The notes under the pieces are model-generated. The model ran no database searches. It had not been told where the DNA came from and saw only the letters and a list, made by a program, of their open reading frames with translations. Positions 7,974-15,324 of a stretch of 39,937 bases of DNA are shown here, in pieces. Location: the NCBI GenBank assembly GCA_012522855.1, contig JAAYJQ010000008.1:1-39937 (forward strand), read 5' to 3'. Origin of the DNA: Bacteroidales bacterium (GTDB lineage Bacteria; Bacteroidota; Bacteroidia; Bacteroidales; UBA932). Made by a program: the position numbers and the translations under genes. Numbering within the stretch: position 1 is the first letter of the stretch; each line of letters begins with the position of its first letter.

Positions 7974-8363
7974 CTAACGCTTACTGAACTGGAAGCGTTT
8001 GCGCGCGCCAGGCTGACCAGGTTTTTTCCGCTCGACTTCACGCGGATCGCGGGTGAGGAAGCCTTCGGCTTTCAGCGCAGGACGATAAGCCTCTCTATCC
8101 AGATCGCTCAGGGCGCGGGATATTCCGAGTCTGATGGCCTCTGCCTGGCCTTTGGTGCCTCCACCGACGATGTTCACCTTTACGTCAAACTGACCTTCTG
8201 TCTTCGTGACTGCAAAGGGCTGGTTCACGATGTAACGAAGGGACTCGTCCTTGAAGTAATCTTCGAAGGCGCGTTCGTTGATCGTAATGTTGCCTTTTCC
8301 AGCTGAAAGATAGACACGAGCGACGGCCGATTTACGTCTTCCAAGGGCGTTTTTCTGTTCCAT
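7974..8363 (-). CDS. rpsI: 30S ribosomal protein S9
   Basis: A 129-aa small-subunit ribosomal protein. It shows the family start [54 protein letters not shown] and the conserved basic end ([19 protein letters not shown]), whose terminal Lys-Arg contacts P-site tRNA. It lies 8 nt downstream of rplM, the near-universal L13-S9 pair, and is transcribed from the rplM promoter. Length is normal. Confidence 0.98.
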   Translation of the reverse strand: MEQKNALGRRKSAVARVYLSAGKGNITINERAFEDYFKDESLRYIVNQPFAVTKTEGQFDVKVNIVGGGTKGQAEAIRLGISRALSDLDREAYRPALKAEGFLTRDPREVERKKPGQPGARKRFQFSKR

Positions 8364-8371
8364 TTGCTCTG

Positions 8372-8824
8372 TTAAATTTCGTTCAACTTAATAACTTTGG
8401 GTTTTTGCGCCTGGTGAGGATGCTCGGGACCTGCGTAAACGAACAGGTTGCCGATGAGCTTGTTACCAAGACGGGTCTTCGGGAGCATACCTTTGACGGA
8501 TCTCCGGACCAGTTCTGCGGGTCTCTTCGCGAGAATCTCCTTCGGCGTGGTGAAACGCTGGCCACTCGGATAACCCGTGTAGCGAACGTACACGCGATCG
8601 GTCATCTTCTTGCCCTTGAGCGCGACCTTCTCAGCGTTCACCACGATGACGTTGTCACCGCAATCCACGTGAGGGGTATAGCCCGGCTTGGTCTTGCCCC
8701 GGAGGACAAGCGCAATCCTGGAAGCAAGACGTCCGAGCGCCAGATCTGTCGCATCGATAACGACCCACTCTTTCTTCACAGTTGCCTTGTTCAAGGAAAC
8801 CGTTTTGTAGCTAAGTGTGTCCAC
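8372..8824 (-). CDS. rplM: 50S ribosomal protein L13
   Basis: A 150-aa large-subunit protein, an early assembly protein. Motifs are [52 protein letters not shown] and [35 protein letters not shown]. It is the first gene of the rplM-rpsI-rpsB-tsf group. Its promoter is unusually clear: -33 TTTG overlapping the end of pfkA and -7 TACCTTTG inside the hairpin at 8856-8890. The predicted leader is about 55 nt and begins with a small stem-loop. Confidence 0.98.
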   Translation of the reverse strand: MDTLSYKTVSLNKATVKKEWVVIDATDLALGRLASRIALVLRGKTKPGYTPHVDCGDNVIVVNAEKVALKGKKMTDRVYVRYTGYPSGQRFTTPKEILAKRPAELVRRSVKGMLPKTRLGNKLIGNLFVYAGPEHPHQAQKPKVIKLNEI

Positions 8825-8848
8825 TGTCTTGATCTTTAATGGTTTAAA

Positions 8849-8890
8849 ACAAAAACTTTGCGATCCCTACACATTATAGGGGTCGCAAAG
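8849..8890 (-). terminator. pfkA terminator hairpin that contains the rplM -7 box
   Basis: On the minus strand the RNA reads CTTTGCGACCCCTA, a short loop, then TAGGGATCGCAAAG followed by TTTTTGT: a near-perfect hairpin with a U-tract, 28 nt after the pfkA stop. The first arm includes TTTG of the rplM -7 box (8886-8893). Transcripts started at that promoter would lack the start of the arm and could not rebuild the full terminator. Confidence 0.75.
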
Positions 8891-8917
8891 GTAAACATTT
8901 TTCCGATTTTTTACAAA
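8886..8917 (-). promoter_or_regulatory. Promoter of rplM-rpsI (TTTG-N20-TACCTTTG)
   Basis: On the minus strand, TTTG (plus-strand 8914-8917), a 20-nt spacer and TACCTTTG (8886-8893) match the Bacteroidota consensus fully. It is the best promoter match in the window. The predicted start is near 8880, leaving CCCTA-loop-TAGGG as a 5'-terminal stem-loop. Confidence 0.8.
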
Positions 8918-8918
8918 T

Positions 8919-9911
8919 CTAAATGGAAAGAGCCCCCAGCACGTTCATAAGTTCCCGATCGATCGGCTTGTCCATCTTGATCGCCTTGTTGATCGGCACA
9001 TAAACGATCTTATCGTCGTTGATCCCCACCATGATGTTGCGCTGGCCTTCCTGCAGCGCTTCGATGCTGGCGTAGCCGAGCCGGCTGGCCAGAATGCGGT
9101 CGTAGGCGGACGGCCGTCCGCCCCGCTGCAGATGTCCGAGGATGCTCACGCGCACGTCGTATTGGGGATATTCCTTATGAACCCGATCCACGTAATGCAT
9201 CACGCCTCCCTCTTTTTGGTTCTCGGAAACGATCACGATGGAACTGCTCTTGCTCTTGCGGAAGCCATGTCCGATGAACTTTTCGAGCTGGTCGATGTCG
9301 GTCTTGTCTTCCGGAATGATGGCGGCTTCGGCACCGGCGGCTATGGCGCTGTTCTGCGCAAGGAAACCGGCGTCACGTCCCATGACTTCGACGAAGAAGA
9401 TCCGTTCGTGCGAGGTGGCGGTGTCGCGAATCTTGTCCACACACTCTACGATCGTGTTCAACGCCGTGTCGTAACCGATGGTTGAATCCGTTCCGTAAAG
9501 ATCGTTGTCGATGGTGCCGGGCAGGCCGACAACCGGAATGTCATATTCCCGGGCGAATTCCTGCGCCCCGGCCAAGGAACCGTTGCCTCCGATCACGATG
9601 AGGGCGTCCACTCGATGCTTGACTAGATTGGTGTAGGCGACCTTGCGTCCTTCCGGCGTACGAAACGCTTCGCTCCGCGCGGTCTTGAGGAAGGTTCCGC
9701 CCCGCTGAACCGTGTTGCTGACGCTTTCCGTGGTCAGTTCCTTGAATTCACCGTTGATTAAGCCTTCGAAACCCCGGTAGATTCCGTAGACCCTCCACCC
9801 GTTGTAGATGGCCGTACGGGTCACGGCACGAATGGCAGCATTCATCCCGGGCGCATCCCCGCCGCTCGTCAAGATTCCGATTGTTTTGATCTCTTTCATG
9901 TTCGTTTCCAT
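8919..9911 (-). CDS. pfkA: ATP-dependent 6-phosphofructokinase
   Basis: A 330-aa cytoplasmic glycolytic enzyme converting fructose-6-phosphate plus ATP to fructose-1,6-bisphosphate. It shows the PFK-A motifs [18 protein letters not shown] (ATP site), [38 protein letters not shown] (catalytic TIDND) and [11 protein letters not shown], and [16 protein letters not shown]. Gly and Asn in GGNGSL, rather than Gly-Asp, vary from the classic GGDGS; this is seen in some relatives. Two starts are possible, ATG 9911 and ATG 9899; the second gives the usual N-terminus ([14 protein letters not shown]). The -7 box at 9922-9929 ends only 10 nt before the first. Confidence 0.96.
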   Translation of the reverse strand: METNMKEIKTIGILTSGGDAPGMNAAIRAVTRTAIYNGWRVYGIYRGFEGLINGEFKELTTESVSNTVQRGGTFLKTARSEAFRTPEGRKVAYTNLVKHRVDALIVIGGNGSLAGAQEFAREYDIPVVGLPGTIDNDLYGTDSTIGYDTALNTIVECVDKIRDTATSHERIFFVEVMGRDAGFLAQNSAIAAGAEAAIIPEDKTDIDQLEKFIGHGFRKSKSSSIVIVSENQKEGGVMHYVDRVHKEYPQYDVRVSILGHLQRGGRPSAYDRILASRLGYASIEALQEGQRNIMVGINDDKIVYVPINKAIKMDKPIDRELMNVLGALSI

Positions 9912-9921
9912 ATTATCCTTG

Positions 9922-9938
9922 CAAAAATAGTAAATTTG
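9922..9938. promoter_or_regulatory. Back-to-back -7 boxes of divergent pfkA and dus
   Basis: The 35-bp gap between pfkA and dus holds TATTTTTG on the minus strand (plus-strand 9922-9929) and TAAATTTG on the plus strand (9931-9938), one base apart. Each ends 8-10 nt before its start codon. The matching -33 boxes would lie inside the opposite coding regions, so the two promoters physically compete and both mRNAs have almost no 5' leader. Confidence 0.65.
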
Positions 9939-9946
9939 CCGGGAAT

Positions 9947-10978
9947 ATGAAGATCGGAAACATAGACTTGGGAGAAAAACCGGTGCTGCTGGCGCCGATG
10001 GAGGACGTGACGGACGCGTCCTTCCGGGTGCTCTGCCGCGAGCAGGGGGCGGATCTGGTTTATACGGAATTCATCCCTGCCGAGGGACTGATCCGCGACG
10101 CGAGAAAGGCCTACGCCAAACTGGTGACTTCCGACGAAGAGGCTCCCGTCGGCATCCAAATCTACGGCAGCGATGAGGACGCGATGGTTGAGGCCGCCAA
10201 AATGGCAGACCAGGCCTGCGAGCTCGTCGGGGGACACGGGGCGGATCTGATCGATATCAACTTCGGCTGTCCGGTGAGCAAGATCGCGATCCGGGGGGCG
10301 GGATCCGGTATGATGCGGGATCCGGACAAGATGGCCCGGATCACCCGCCGTATCGTAGAAGCGGTGGGAAAACCGGTCACCGTCAAGACCCGGCTCGGCT
10401 GGGACGACAAGTCCAAGATCATCGTGGAACTGGCCGAACGTCTGCAGGACTGCGGCATCCGGGCCATCACGATCCATGGCCGGACCCGCTGCCAGCTCTA
10501 CAAGGGAGAAGCCGACTGGACACTAATCGGGGAAGTGAAGAACAACCCACGCATGCATATTCCTATCATCGGGAACGGGGATATCACTTCTCCGCAACTG
10601 GCAAAAGAAGCCTTCGACCGCTACGGCGTTGACGGTATCATGGTGGCGCGGGCGTCCTTCGGGCATCCATGGATCTTCAAGGAAATCAAACACTATCTCG
10701 CGACAGGCGAACTGCTTCCGCCGCTGGGCGTGCGAGAGCGGGTCACGCTTGCGAAAAGGCAGCTCCGGCTTTCGCTAGCGCTGAAAGGAGCTCCGCGCGG
10801 CATCTTCGAGATGCGCCGACACCTGTCATGCTACTTCAAAGGACTTCCTGATTTCAAGGACACGCGCATCCGGCTGGTTACCTCCATCGATCCCGACGAG
10901 GTGCTTTCCCTTCTGGACTCCATAGCCGACCGCTGGGGAGACGCCCCCCTTGACTCGGACAGCGTCTATTCCGTCTGA
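9947..10978 (+). CDS. tRNA-dihydrouridine synthase (Dus family)
   Basis: A 343-aa flavin enzyme that reduces uridine to dihydrouridine in tRNA D-loops using NADPH/FMN. It shows the FMN-barrel start [15 protein letters not shown], the Dus signature [16 protein letters not shown] (catalytic Cys in GCP), [29 protein letters not shown] and PIIGNGDI, with the C-terminal recognition domain after about residue 245. It resembles the DusB-type enzymes common in Bacteroidota. The ATG at 9947 directly follows a -7 box by 8 nt. The stop codon is the start of a four-unit 16-bp tandem repeat. Confidence 0.94.
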   Translation: MKIGNIDLGEKPVLLAPMEDVTDASFRVLCREQGADLVYTEFIPAEGLIRDARKAYAKLVTSDEEAPVGIQIYGSDEDAMVEAAKMADQACELVGGHGADLIDINFGCPVSKIAIRGAGSGMMRDPDKMARITRRIVEAVGKPVTVKTRLGWDDKSKIIVELAERLQDCGIRAITIHGRTRCQLYKGEADWTLIGEVKNNPRMHIPIIGNGDITSPQLAKEAFDRYGVDGIMVARASFGHPWIFKEIKHYLATGELLPPLGVRERVTLAKRQLRLSLALKGAPRGIFEMRRHLSCYFKGLPDFKDTRIRLVTSIDPDEVLSLLDSIADRWGDAPLDSDSVYSV

Positions 10979-11040
10979 CAGGCATGCGTGGCGACAAGTC
11001 CGCGCGCTGACAGGCCCGCGTGGCGACAGGCCTGCGTGGG
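10977..11040 (+). repeat. Four tandem 16-bp repeats at the end of dus
   Basis: Units: GACAGGCATGCGTGGC, GACAAGTCCGCGCGCT, GACAGGCCCGCGTGGC and GACAGGCCTGCGTGGG. The array begins within the dus stop codon. Because 16 is not a multiple of 3 it is not protein coding in a repeated frame. Units 1, 3 and 4 are nearly identical and unit 2 is degenerate. Confidence 0.85.
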
Positions 11041-11056
11041 GCTCAGTACACTGATG

Positions 11057-11108
11057 CTGAATATATTATAAGAAACAACCCGGGCGATTTTGCCCGGGCT
11101 ATATTCAG
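11057..11108. terminator. Large hairpin between convergent dus and the DUF799 gene
   Basis: The inner stem CCCGGGC (11079-11085) and GCCCGGG (11092-11098) with loop GATTTT is flanked by the outer repeat CTGAATATA (11057-11065) and TATATTCAG (11100-11108). It likely terminates both converging transcripts. The minus-strand side is followed by a T-rich stretch (TTGTTTCTTATAATAT). Confidence 0.7.
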
Positions 11109-11142
11109 GAAACTCCTCATCCTCAATTCTTTGCGCCTCACG

Positions 11143-11817
11143 CTATTTTACAGTGGTGGAAATGTCTTTCTTGGCAGCCCGCACCTCCTTGTCTTTCAAG
11201 TATTGGGGACTGTATTTCCCTCTCGGGACATCGCTGAAAATGTAAGCGTTGCATTTCCTGGCAGCGACAATGTGGTCGGTGGCTGCCGTCGCAATCGCTG
11301 AAGCGGCAAGGTCGACCAGCACCCCAAGAGCTCCGCCCGAGCCGGAATTCTGCTGCAGGTCGAGGTAGAGGTCACAACTCCGGTCAAACAGGATTTCACT
11401 GGTCAGGACCGATTTGATCAGATAACGGATCTTGGTCTGTATGCCGAACCCCTTCTTCGTCCAAGAATCGATCTGCGAAAAGATGACGGCGTCGCAGCCG
11501 AAAAAGTTCGCAAACGGAGCGAGATCGGCTTCGATGAACAATTCCGCATCGTAGGCGCTTTCCGCTTTCAGGACATCCATTGCAAGAAGGGGAGAAATGA
11601 CATAGTAGCCTGCCTCAGCCAAGGGTTTGCTGATCGAAGTATAGAGCAAATCTTTCGCTTCTACGTTCGAAGTGTTGTTGATGGGAGGCATCACGAGCAG
11701 CGTAACGGGTTTCTCATCATACATCTTCGCATATTGGTCTCCCCGGGTCAGGGAACTCGTCATCCCGCACGATACGGAAAAAGCCGCGAGCGCGACCAGT
11801 GTGAATATCTTCTTCAT
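11143..11817 (-). CDS. DUF799-family (GNA1162-like) lipoprotein
   Basis: A 224-aa predicted lipoprotein with signal MKKIFTLVALAAFSVSCG (lipobox SVSC) and a body recognisable by VTLLVMPPINNTSNVEAKDLLYTSISKPLAEAGYYVISP. This is the pattern of DUF799 proteins such as neisserial GNA1162, which have a TolB/CsgG-like N-terminal fold. An ATG at 11826 overlaps the upstream stop. ATG 11817 is preferred because TGCC-ATG-AAG-AA also precedes the neighbouring DUF4810 start. It is the last gene of a four-gene operon with a CsgG-like pore protein. The cluster is thought to form an envelope complex; its substrate is not known. Confidence 0.8.
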   Translation of the reverse strand: MKKIFTLVALAAFSVSCGMTSSLTRGDQYAKMYDEKPVTLLVMPPINNTSNVEAKDLLYTSISKPLAEAGYYVISPLLAMDVLKAESAYDAELFIEADLAPFANFFGCDAVIFSQIDSWTKKGFGIQTKIRYLIKSVLTSEILFDRSCDLYLDLQQNSGSGGALGVLVDLAASAIATAATDHIVAARKCNAYIFSDVPRGKYSPQYLKDKEVRAAKKDISTTVK

Positions 11818-11822
11818 GGCAA

Positions 11823-12266
11823 TCATTTTCCGCTGAGTTTCTTCAAGAGAGGCCGGATGAACACGACAGACTCCGGATAAAGCGCAATTTCTTTTTCCAA
11901 CATTTCCGTTCCCCGCCCATGGAAATAGGATGCGATGTCTCTGTCCTTGAATTGCGCCCGCTGAGCGGAAGAGGCATGATTCAAGAAGGTTTCCGCAGCC
12001 TGGGGCAGCAACAACATGTAGCCATATTCAGCACAGATTCCTGGAGGCGGCATTTTCCTTGAGCCGCCGGGGCGGGTCACCATCTTCTCGTACAAGCACA
12101 GCAAACTACAAAAACTTTCCGGTGTCTGCTTGTCGTAATGATTGTAGGTCAACTGCTCATAGGCAGAAGCACTTCGCATACCCGTTCCGCCCCAATCGTA
12201 CAGCGTCATCGTCGCGCAAGAAGAAAAGAGAGCGCTGACGACCAGGGTCAAAAGAATTTTCTTCAT
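11823..12266 (-). CDS. DUF4810-family lipoprotein
   Basis: A 147-aa predicted lipoprotein: signal MKKILLTLVVSALFSSCA with lipobox FSSC, then a short domain (LYDWGGTG, ESFCSLLCLYEKMV, PPPGICAEYGYMLLL, ALYPESVVFIRPLLKKL). The combination 'YxWGxY...PPGxxAEYGYLLL...E...YPES' matches DUF4810 proteins, which are encoded between CsgG-like and DUF799 genes in many Gram-negatives. Spacing is 4 nt from the upstream gene and 5 nt to the downstream start, indicating one operon. Its molecular role is unknown. Confidence 0.78.
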   Translation of the reverse strand: MKKILLTLVVSALFSSCATMTLYDWGGTGMRSASAYEQLTYNHYDKQTPESFCSLLCLYEKMVTRPGGSRKMPPPGICAEYGYMLLLPQAAETFLNHASSAQRAQFKDRDIASYFHGRGTEMLEKEIALYPESVVFIRPLLKKLSGK

Positions 12267-12270
12267 GGCA

Positions 12271-12618
12271 CTATAGTGGAATTACCTTGGACTCTCCTGT
12301 GGACAGGAACAAATTTTTCTCGAACAGGACCGAATCGCCCCGTTTGACGACCACGTGATGACTTCCGGGCGTAAGTTTCAGGCTGTTCAAAGCTGTCTGC
12401 TTGATGCGCATGCCCGGCTTGTAAGCCTTCTGCCGGACGGTCTCGACCTGGAAGGCCTGTTCATCGACAACAACCTCGACCGCATATTTTTCTGTGGCCG
12501 TGAAACTGAGTTTCGCGACATCCTCGCGTCCGGAAGCAACGGAATAGGAACCGACCCCACAGCCGGAAAGAAGTGTCATGAAGATGACTGCTGATAAAAT
12601 GAGAATGACTTTTTTCAT
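12271..12618 (-). CDS. Small lipoprotein with PEGA-like domain
   Basis: A 115-aa predicted lipoprotein. The signal MKKVILILSAVIFMTLLSGCG ends in lipobox LSGC. The C-terminal half (LNSLKLTPGSHHVVVKRGDSVLFEKN) resembles the PEGA fold, a small surface beta-domain that contains 'L.PG.H.V.V..G'. No other domain is seen. It is 3 nt from the CsgG-like gene upstream and 4 nt from the DUF4810 gene downstream, so it probably belongs to the same envelope complex. The PEGA assignment is by eye and tentative. Confidence 0.65.
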   Translation of the reverse strand: MKKVILILSAVIFMTLLSGCGVGSYSVASGREDVAKLSFTATEKYAVEVVVDEQAFQVETVRQKAYKPGMRIKQTALNSLKLTPGSHHVVVKRGDSVLFEKNLFLSTGESKVIPL

Positions 12619-12621
12619 GTT

Positions 12622-13497
12622 CTAGTCCTCCGAAACATAGTAATTCGCGAGATTGGAGACTTCCAAGGCTTCGCCGGCATATTCACAGAAAGAGATTTCC
12701 GTCTCCGGCGTGTCCCCGAAAGAAGATTGAACCGTGACCGTACCAAGCTTGGTGCCCGGCAGTTCGATGGTCATTCCGGTCTGCGGGTTGACGACATTCT
12801 TTCCTTTCCTATAGACGGTGAACTTGTCTCCGGGGGCTAATCCTTGGGACGCGCCGCCGCCGATGACGTAGGTACCGTCTTCGACAGTAAGAATGTAGGA
12901 TCTCCAAGGCTTGTCCATGCACTTGTTGATGATGTTCTCAACCAATTGGGAAAGAGCGGCGGAAATCGCTTTATCACTGAGGGTGGCATCAAACCCGGCT
13001 TTTCCGCCGATTCCGAGTGCCTCTTTTGTCGTTGTCTCAGCAAACCCTTTCGCCTCGTCTGAATAAATAATCAAACCAGTGGAAGCATCCACGAGCCGGA
13101 TGCTCACCCCCGCTTCAACAGTCTGCGTCTTGGTCGAGGAAAAGACTTTCTGCTCTCCTTCATTCTTTCGGCCATATTCCGTAATGGAGCCGAGAATGAT
13201 GTAGTCCGCTCCGATTTTCTGGAGATTCTCCCCTTTCTCGGCCACGAGGACATCCAGATCTTCTCTTTCAAGGAGAATGAATTTCCCGCTGGATGCCAGT
13301 TTCGAGGACAGGATGTCCAAAGCCTGCTTCCGCATGGGATCGTTGTCCTTGTCGTAAAAAAGTCCTTTGGCGTACTGGGTCTCATTCGTGAACCGGCCGA
13401 TCGCCACCTTTCTCTTGATTGTCCTTTCATTCTGGGCCGACATCGGGAGGGTAATCAGAATGGACAGGAACAAGAGCAATAAATTCTTGAACTTCAT
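12622..13497 (-). CDS. CsgG/HfaB-family outer-membrane secretion protein
   Basis: A 291-aa exported protein with signal MKFKNLLLLFLSILITLPMSAQ but no lipobox Cys after it, unlike E. coli CsgG, which is a lipoprotein. The CsgG domain is clear: RKVAIGRFTNETQY, ALDILSSKLASSGKFILLEREDLDVL, GADYIILGSITEYGR and VEAGVSIRLVDASTGLIIYSDEAKG. A C-terminal beta-rich part (residues about 205-285) follows. CsgG proteins form outer-membrane pores, but no curli subunit or csgEF gene is present. The first gene of the operon, it is divergent from desulfoferrodoxin across an AT-rich region with a -7 box at 13551-13558. Confidence 0.85.
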   Translation of the reverse strand: MKFKNLLLLFLSILITLPMSAQNERTIKRKVAIGRFTNETQYAKGLFYDKDNDPMRKQALDILSSKLASSGKFILLEREDLDVLVAEKGENLQKIGADYIILGSITEYGRKNEGEQKVFSSTKTQTVEAGVSIRLVDASTGLIIYSDEAKGFAETTTKEALGIGGKAGFDATLSDKAISAALSQLVENIINKCMDKPWRSYILTVEDGTYVIGGGASQGLAPGDKFTVYRKGKNVVNPQTGMTIELPGTKLGTVTVQSSFGDTPETEISFCEYAGEALEVSNLANYYVSED

Positions 13498-13649
13498 ATA
13501 GATAGATTGATTAAGGATTGTTAAAATATTTTAGGCGTTTTCTACAATTTCAAAAATAAATATTTTTCTTAAATAGAAAAAGAATTGAAGCCTCATTTTC
13601 TAAAGAAAATGAATTATCGCGTCTTACTGATTTTTTGTATATTTGTTTT
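13498..13649. promoter_or_regulatory. Divergent AT-rich control region, csgG-like / desulfoferrodoxin
   Basis: It holds a minus-strand TATTTTTG box (plus-strand 13551-13558) for the csgG-like operon and a plus-strand TATATTTG box (13638-13645) for the desulfoferrodoxin unit. Between them is an 18-bp palindrome, CATTTTCTAAAGAAAATG (13594-13611), a plausible operator. Clear TTTG -33 boxes are not seen. No other gene is visible here. Confidence 0.55.
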
Positions 13650-13679
13650 ATGAAAAAATTTAAAAAGAAATCGTTATGA
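13650..13679 (+). CDS. Nine-codon upstream ORF coupled to desulfoferrodoxin
   Basis: ATG at 13650 encodes MKKFKKKSL and stops at TGA 13677-13679, which overlaps the desulfoferrodoxin ATG (ATGA). The -7 box TATATTTG ends 4 nt before this ATG, so the mRNA may begin directly at it. The peptide is Lys-rich and not recognisable. It may act to bring ribosomes to the main start. Existence as a translated ORF is inferred from layout only. Confidence 0.4.
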   Translation: MKKFKKKSL

Positions 13680-14050
13680 AATTTTACTTTTGCCGCCATT
13701 GCGGGAACATCATTACCCATTTCAAGGATTCCGGCGTACGCGTCGTATGTTGTGGAGAGAAAATGCAAGAGCTGGTGCCGGGAACGACCGACGGAGCGAC
13801 TGAGAAACATGTACCGGTCGTCAAGATTGAAGGAAACAAGGTGACGGTCACGATCAGTTCGGTGGAGCATCCGATGGTCGAAGCGCATTACATCGAATGG
13901 ATCGTGCTTGAAACCCGGCGCGGCTTCCAGAAGAAAGAGTTGAAACCCCGGGAAAAACCCGAGGCTGAATTCCTGCTTCCGGAAGGAGAAGCTGCGGTCG
14001 CCGCTTACGAGTACTGCAACCTCCACGGACTCTGGAAGGCTGAAATCTAG
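13676..14050 (+). CDS. Desulfoferrodoxin (superoxide reductase)
   Basis: A 124-aa cytoplasmic iron protein that reduces superoxide to hydrogen peroxide without making oxygen, an oxygen defence typical of anaerobes. The N-terminal desulforedoxin-like domain has the four rubredoxin-type Cys ligands C6, C9, C25 and C26. The catalytic domain has ligands His45, His65, His71, Cys114 and His117 (EKHVP, HPMVEAHYIEW, CNLHGLW) and the catalytic Glu43-Lys44. All ligands are present, so the protein is a two-centre class II enzyme. It is a single-gene unit, or two with the tiny upstream ORF, closed by a strong terminator at 14095-14124. Confidence 0.96.
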   Translation: MKFYFCRHCGNIITHFKDSGVRVVCCGEKMQELVPGTTDGATEKHVPVVKIEGNKVTVTISSVEHPMVEAHYIEWIVLETRRGFQKKELKPREKPEAEFLLPEGEAAVAAYEYCNLHGLWKAEI

Positions 14051-14094
14051 GATTTTTCCGTTCTCTGCCTATCTCCCGGGAAGAGAGAGGGTGT

Positions 14095-14124
14095 CCCCGG
14101 CGCGTACTGTCGCCGGGGATTTTT
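14095..14124 (+). terminator. Intrinsic terminator after desulfoferrodoxin
   Basis: CCCCGGCG (14095-14102) and CGCCGGGG (14111-14118) form an 8-bp GC-rich stem with loop CGTACTGT, followed by ATTTTT. It is a classic rho-independent terminator. Confidence 0.85.
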
Positions 14125-14167
14125 ACATATTCAACAGGACAGTGAGAGCAAAACGCGTTTTTTTGAT

Positions 14168-14175
14168 TACCTTTG
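14168..14175 (+). promoter_or_regulatory. Bacteroidota -7 box (TACCTTTG) for lpxK
   Basis: A perfect TAnnTTTG match ending 6 nt before ATG 14182. A -33 box is not obvious. With the usual spacing, transcription starts at or within a few bases of the start codon. Confidence 0.55.
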
Positions 14176-14181
14176 TATCCT

Positions 14182-15324
14182 ATGCTTAGAAAGATCCTTC
14201 TGGCCCCATACTATCTCACCCTGAAACTGAGACATGCCTTATACGACAAGGGCATCTGGAAGGTCCGCACATGCAAGGTCCCGACCATCTGCGTCGGCAA
14301 CATCACGGCAGGAGGAACCGGCAAGACCCCCCACACGGAAATGATTCTTCGCACCTTGCTGTCCAGCCATGAGTGGGGCAAGAGGGACATCGCAGTTCTC
14401 TCCCGGGGACACAAGCGAAGCAGTTGGGGTTTCCAACAGGTCACCCGAGACGGACGGGCCGCGATCTTCGGCGACGAACCGCTTCAAATGAAAAAACGTT
14501 TCCCGGTCGTGACCGTGGCCGTGGACCGGAACCGTGTCGAGGGTTGTGATCTGCTGTGTCACCCCGAGAAACTCAAGACTTCCCGACGCGCCCGCAAGTG
14601 CATCGACAAGGATTTCAAGCCGGCCGATCTCATCGTCCTGGACGATGCGTTCCAATACCGTTCGTTGAAGGCTTATTTTAATATTATACTGGTGGACTAC
14701 AGCCGCCCGACTTACAAGGACAACTTGCTTCCCTTCGGCCGGCTGCGCGACCTTCCGGAGCGACTGCACTACGCCGACATCATCGTGATCACCAAATGTC
14801 CGCACTACCTGGAGGACGAGCAGAAGATCCGGTGGGCGGAAGCCTTCGGCCTCAAAGGATACAGCACCGAGACATGCCGGGGAACGGACCGGAAGGGCGC
14901 GGAAAAGACGCTGCTCTTCTCCTCCATCAACCACTGCCCGCTGAAACCGGTCTTCGAGAAAGCGGATCCGCGCTACTCTTATTCCAAGAAAATCATTCTG
15001 TTCTCGGGTATCGCAAAAGATACACCGTTGCGCATGCACCTCAGCGACACATACAAGATCGTCCGACATTTCAAATTCCCCGACCACCACAAATACAACC
15101 GCTGGGACATCGCCAAGATCTGCCGGGCAAGCCGGGAACATCCGACGGCCGTGATCGCGACGACCGAAAAAGACAGCCAGCGTCTGCTGGATCTGAAAAA
15201 TGTCCCGGACACGCTGCAGGAACGGCTGTTCCAGGTTCCGATCGAAGTCTGCTTTCTCTCCGATCACGAAAAAGAAGTCTTCGAGACGACGTTGTTGACC
15301 GCCCTCCGGAATTTTCGCGCCTGA
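14182..15324 (+). CDS. lpxK: Tetraacyldisaccharide 4'-kinase (lipid A biosynthesis)
   Basis: A 380-aa inner-membrane-associated kinase that phosphorylates the 4' position of the lipid A disaccharide precursor, a late Raetz pathway step. The N-terminus has a membrane-contacting helix (MLRKILLAPYYLTLKLRHALYD). CVGNITAGGTGKTPHTEM is the P-loop, and VLSRGHKR, LIVLDDAFQYR and YADIIVITKCP are family motifs. The ATG at 14182 is preferred over an in-frame TTG at 14173, which lies inside the -7 box. The C-terminus ends normally. No other lpx genes are adjacent. It shows the organism makes lipid A. Confidence 0.95.
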   Translation: MLRKILLAPYYLTLKLRHALYDKGIWKVRTCKVPTICVGNITAGGTGKTPHTEMILRTLLSSHEWGKRDIAVLSRGHKRSSWGFQQVTRDGRAAIFGDEPLQMKKRFPVVTVAVDRNRVEGCDLLCHPEKLKTSRRARKCIDKDFKPADLIVLDDAFQYRSLKAYFNIILVDYSRPTYKDNLLPFGRLRDLPERLHYADIIVITKCPHYLEDEQKIRWAEAFGLKGYSTETCRGTDRKGAEKTLLFSSINHCPLKPVFEKADPRYSYSKKIILFSGIAKDTPLRMHLSDTYKIVRHFKFPDHHKYNRWDIAKICRASREHPTAVIATTEKDSQRLLDLKNVPDTLQERLFQVPIEVCFLSDHEKEVFETTLLTALRNFRA

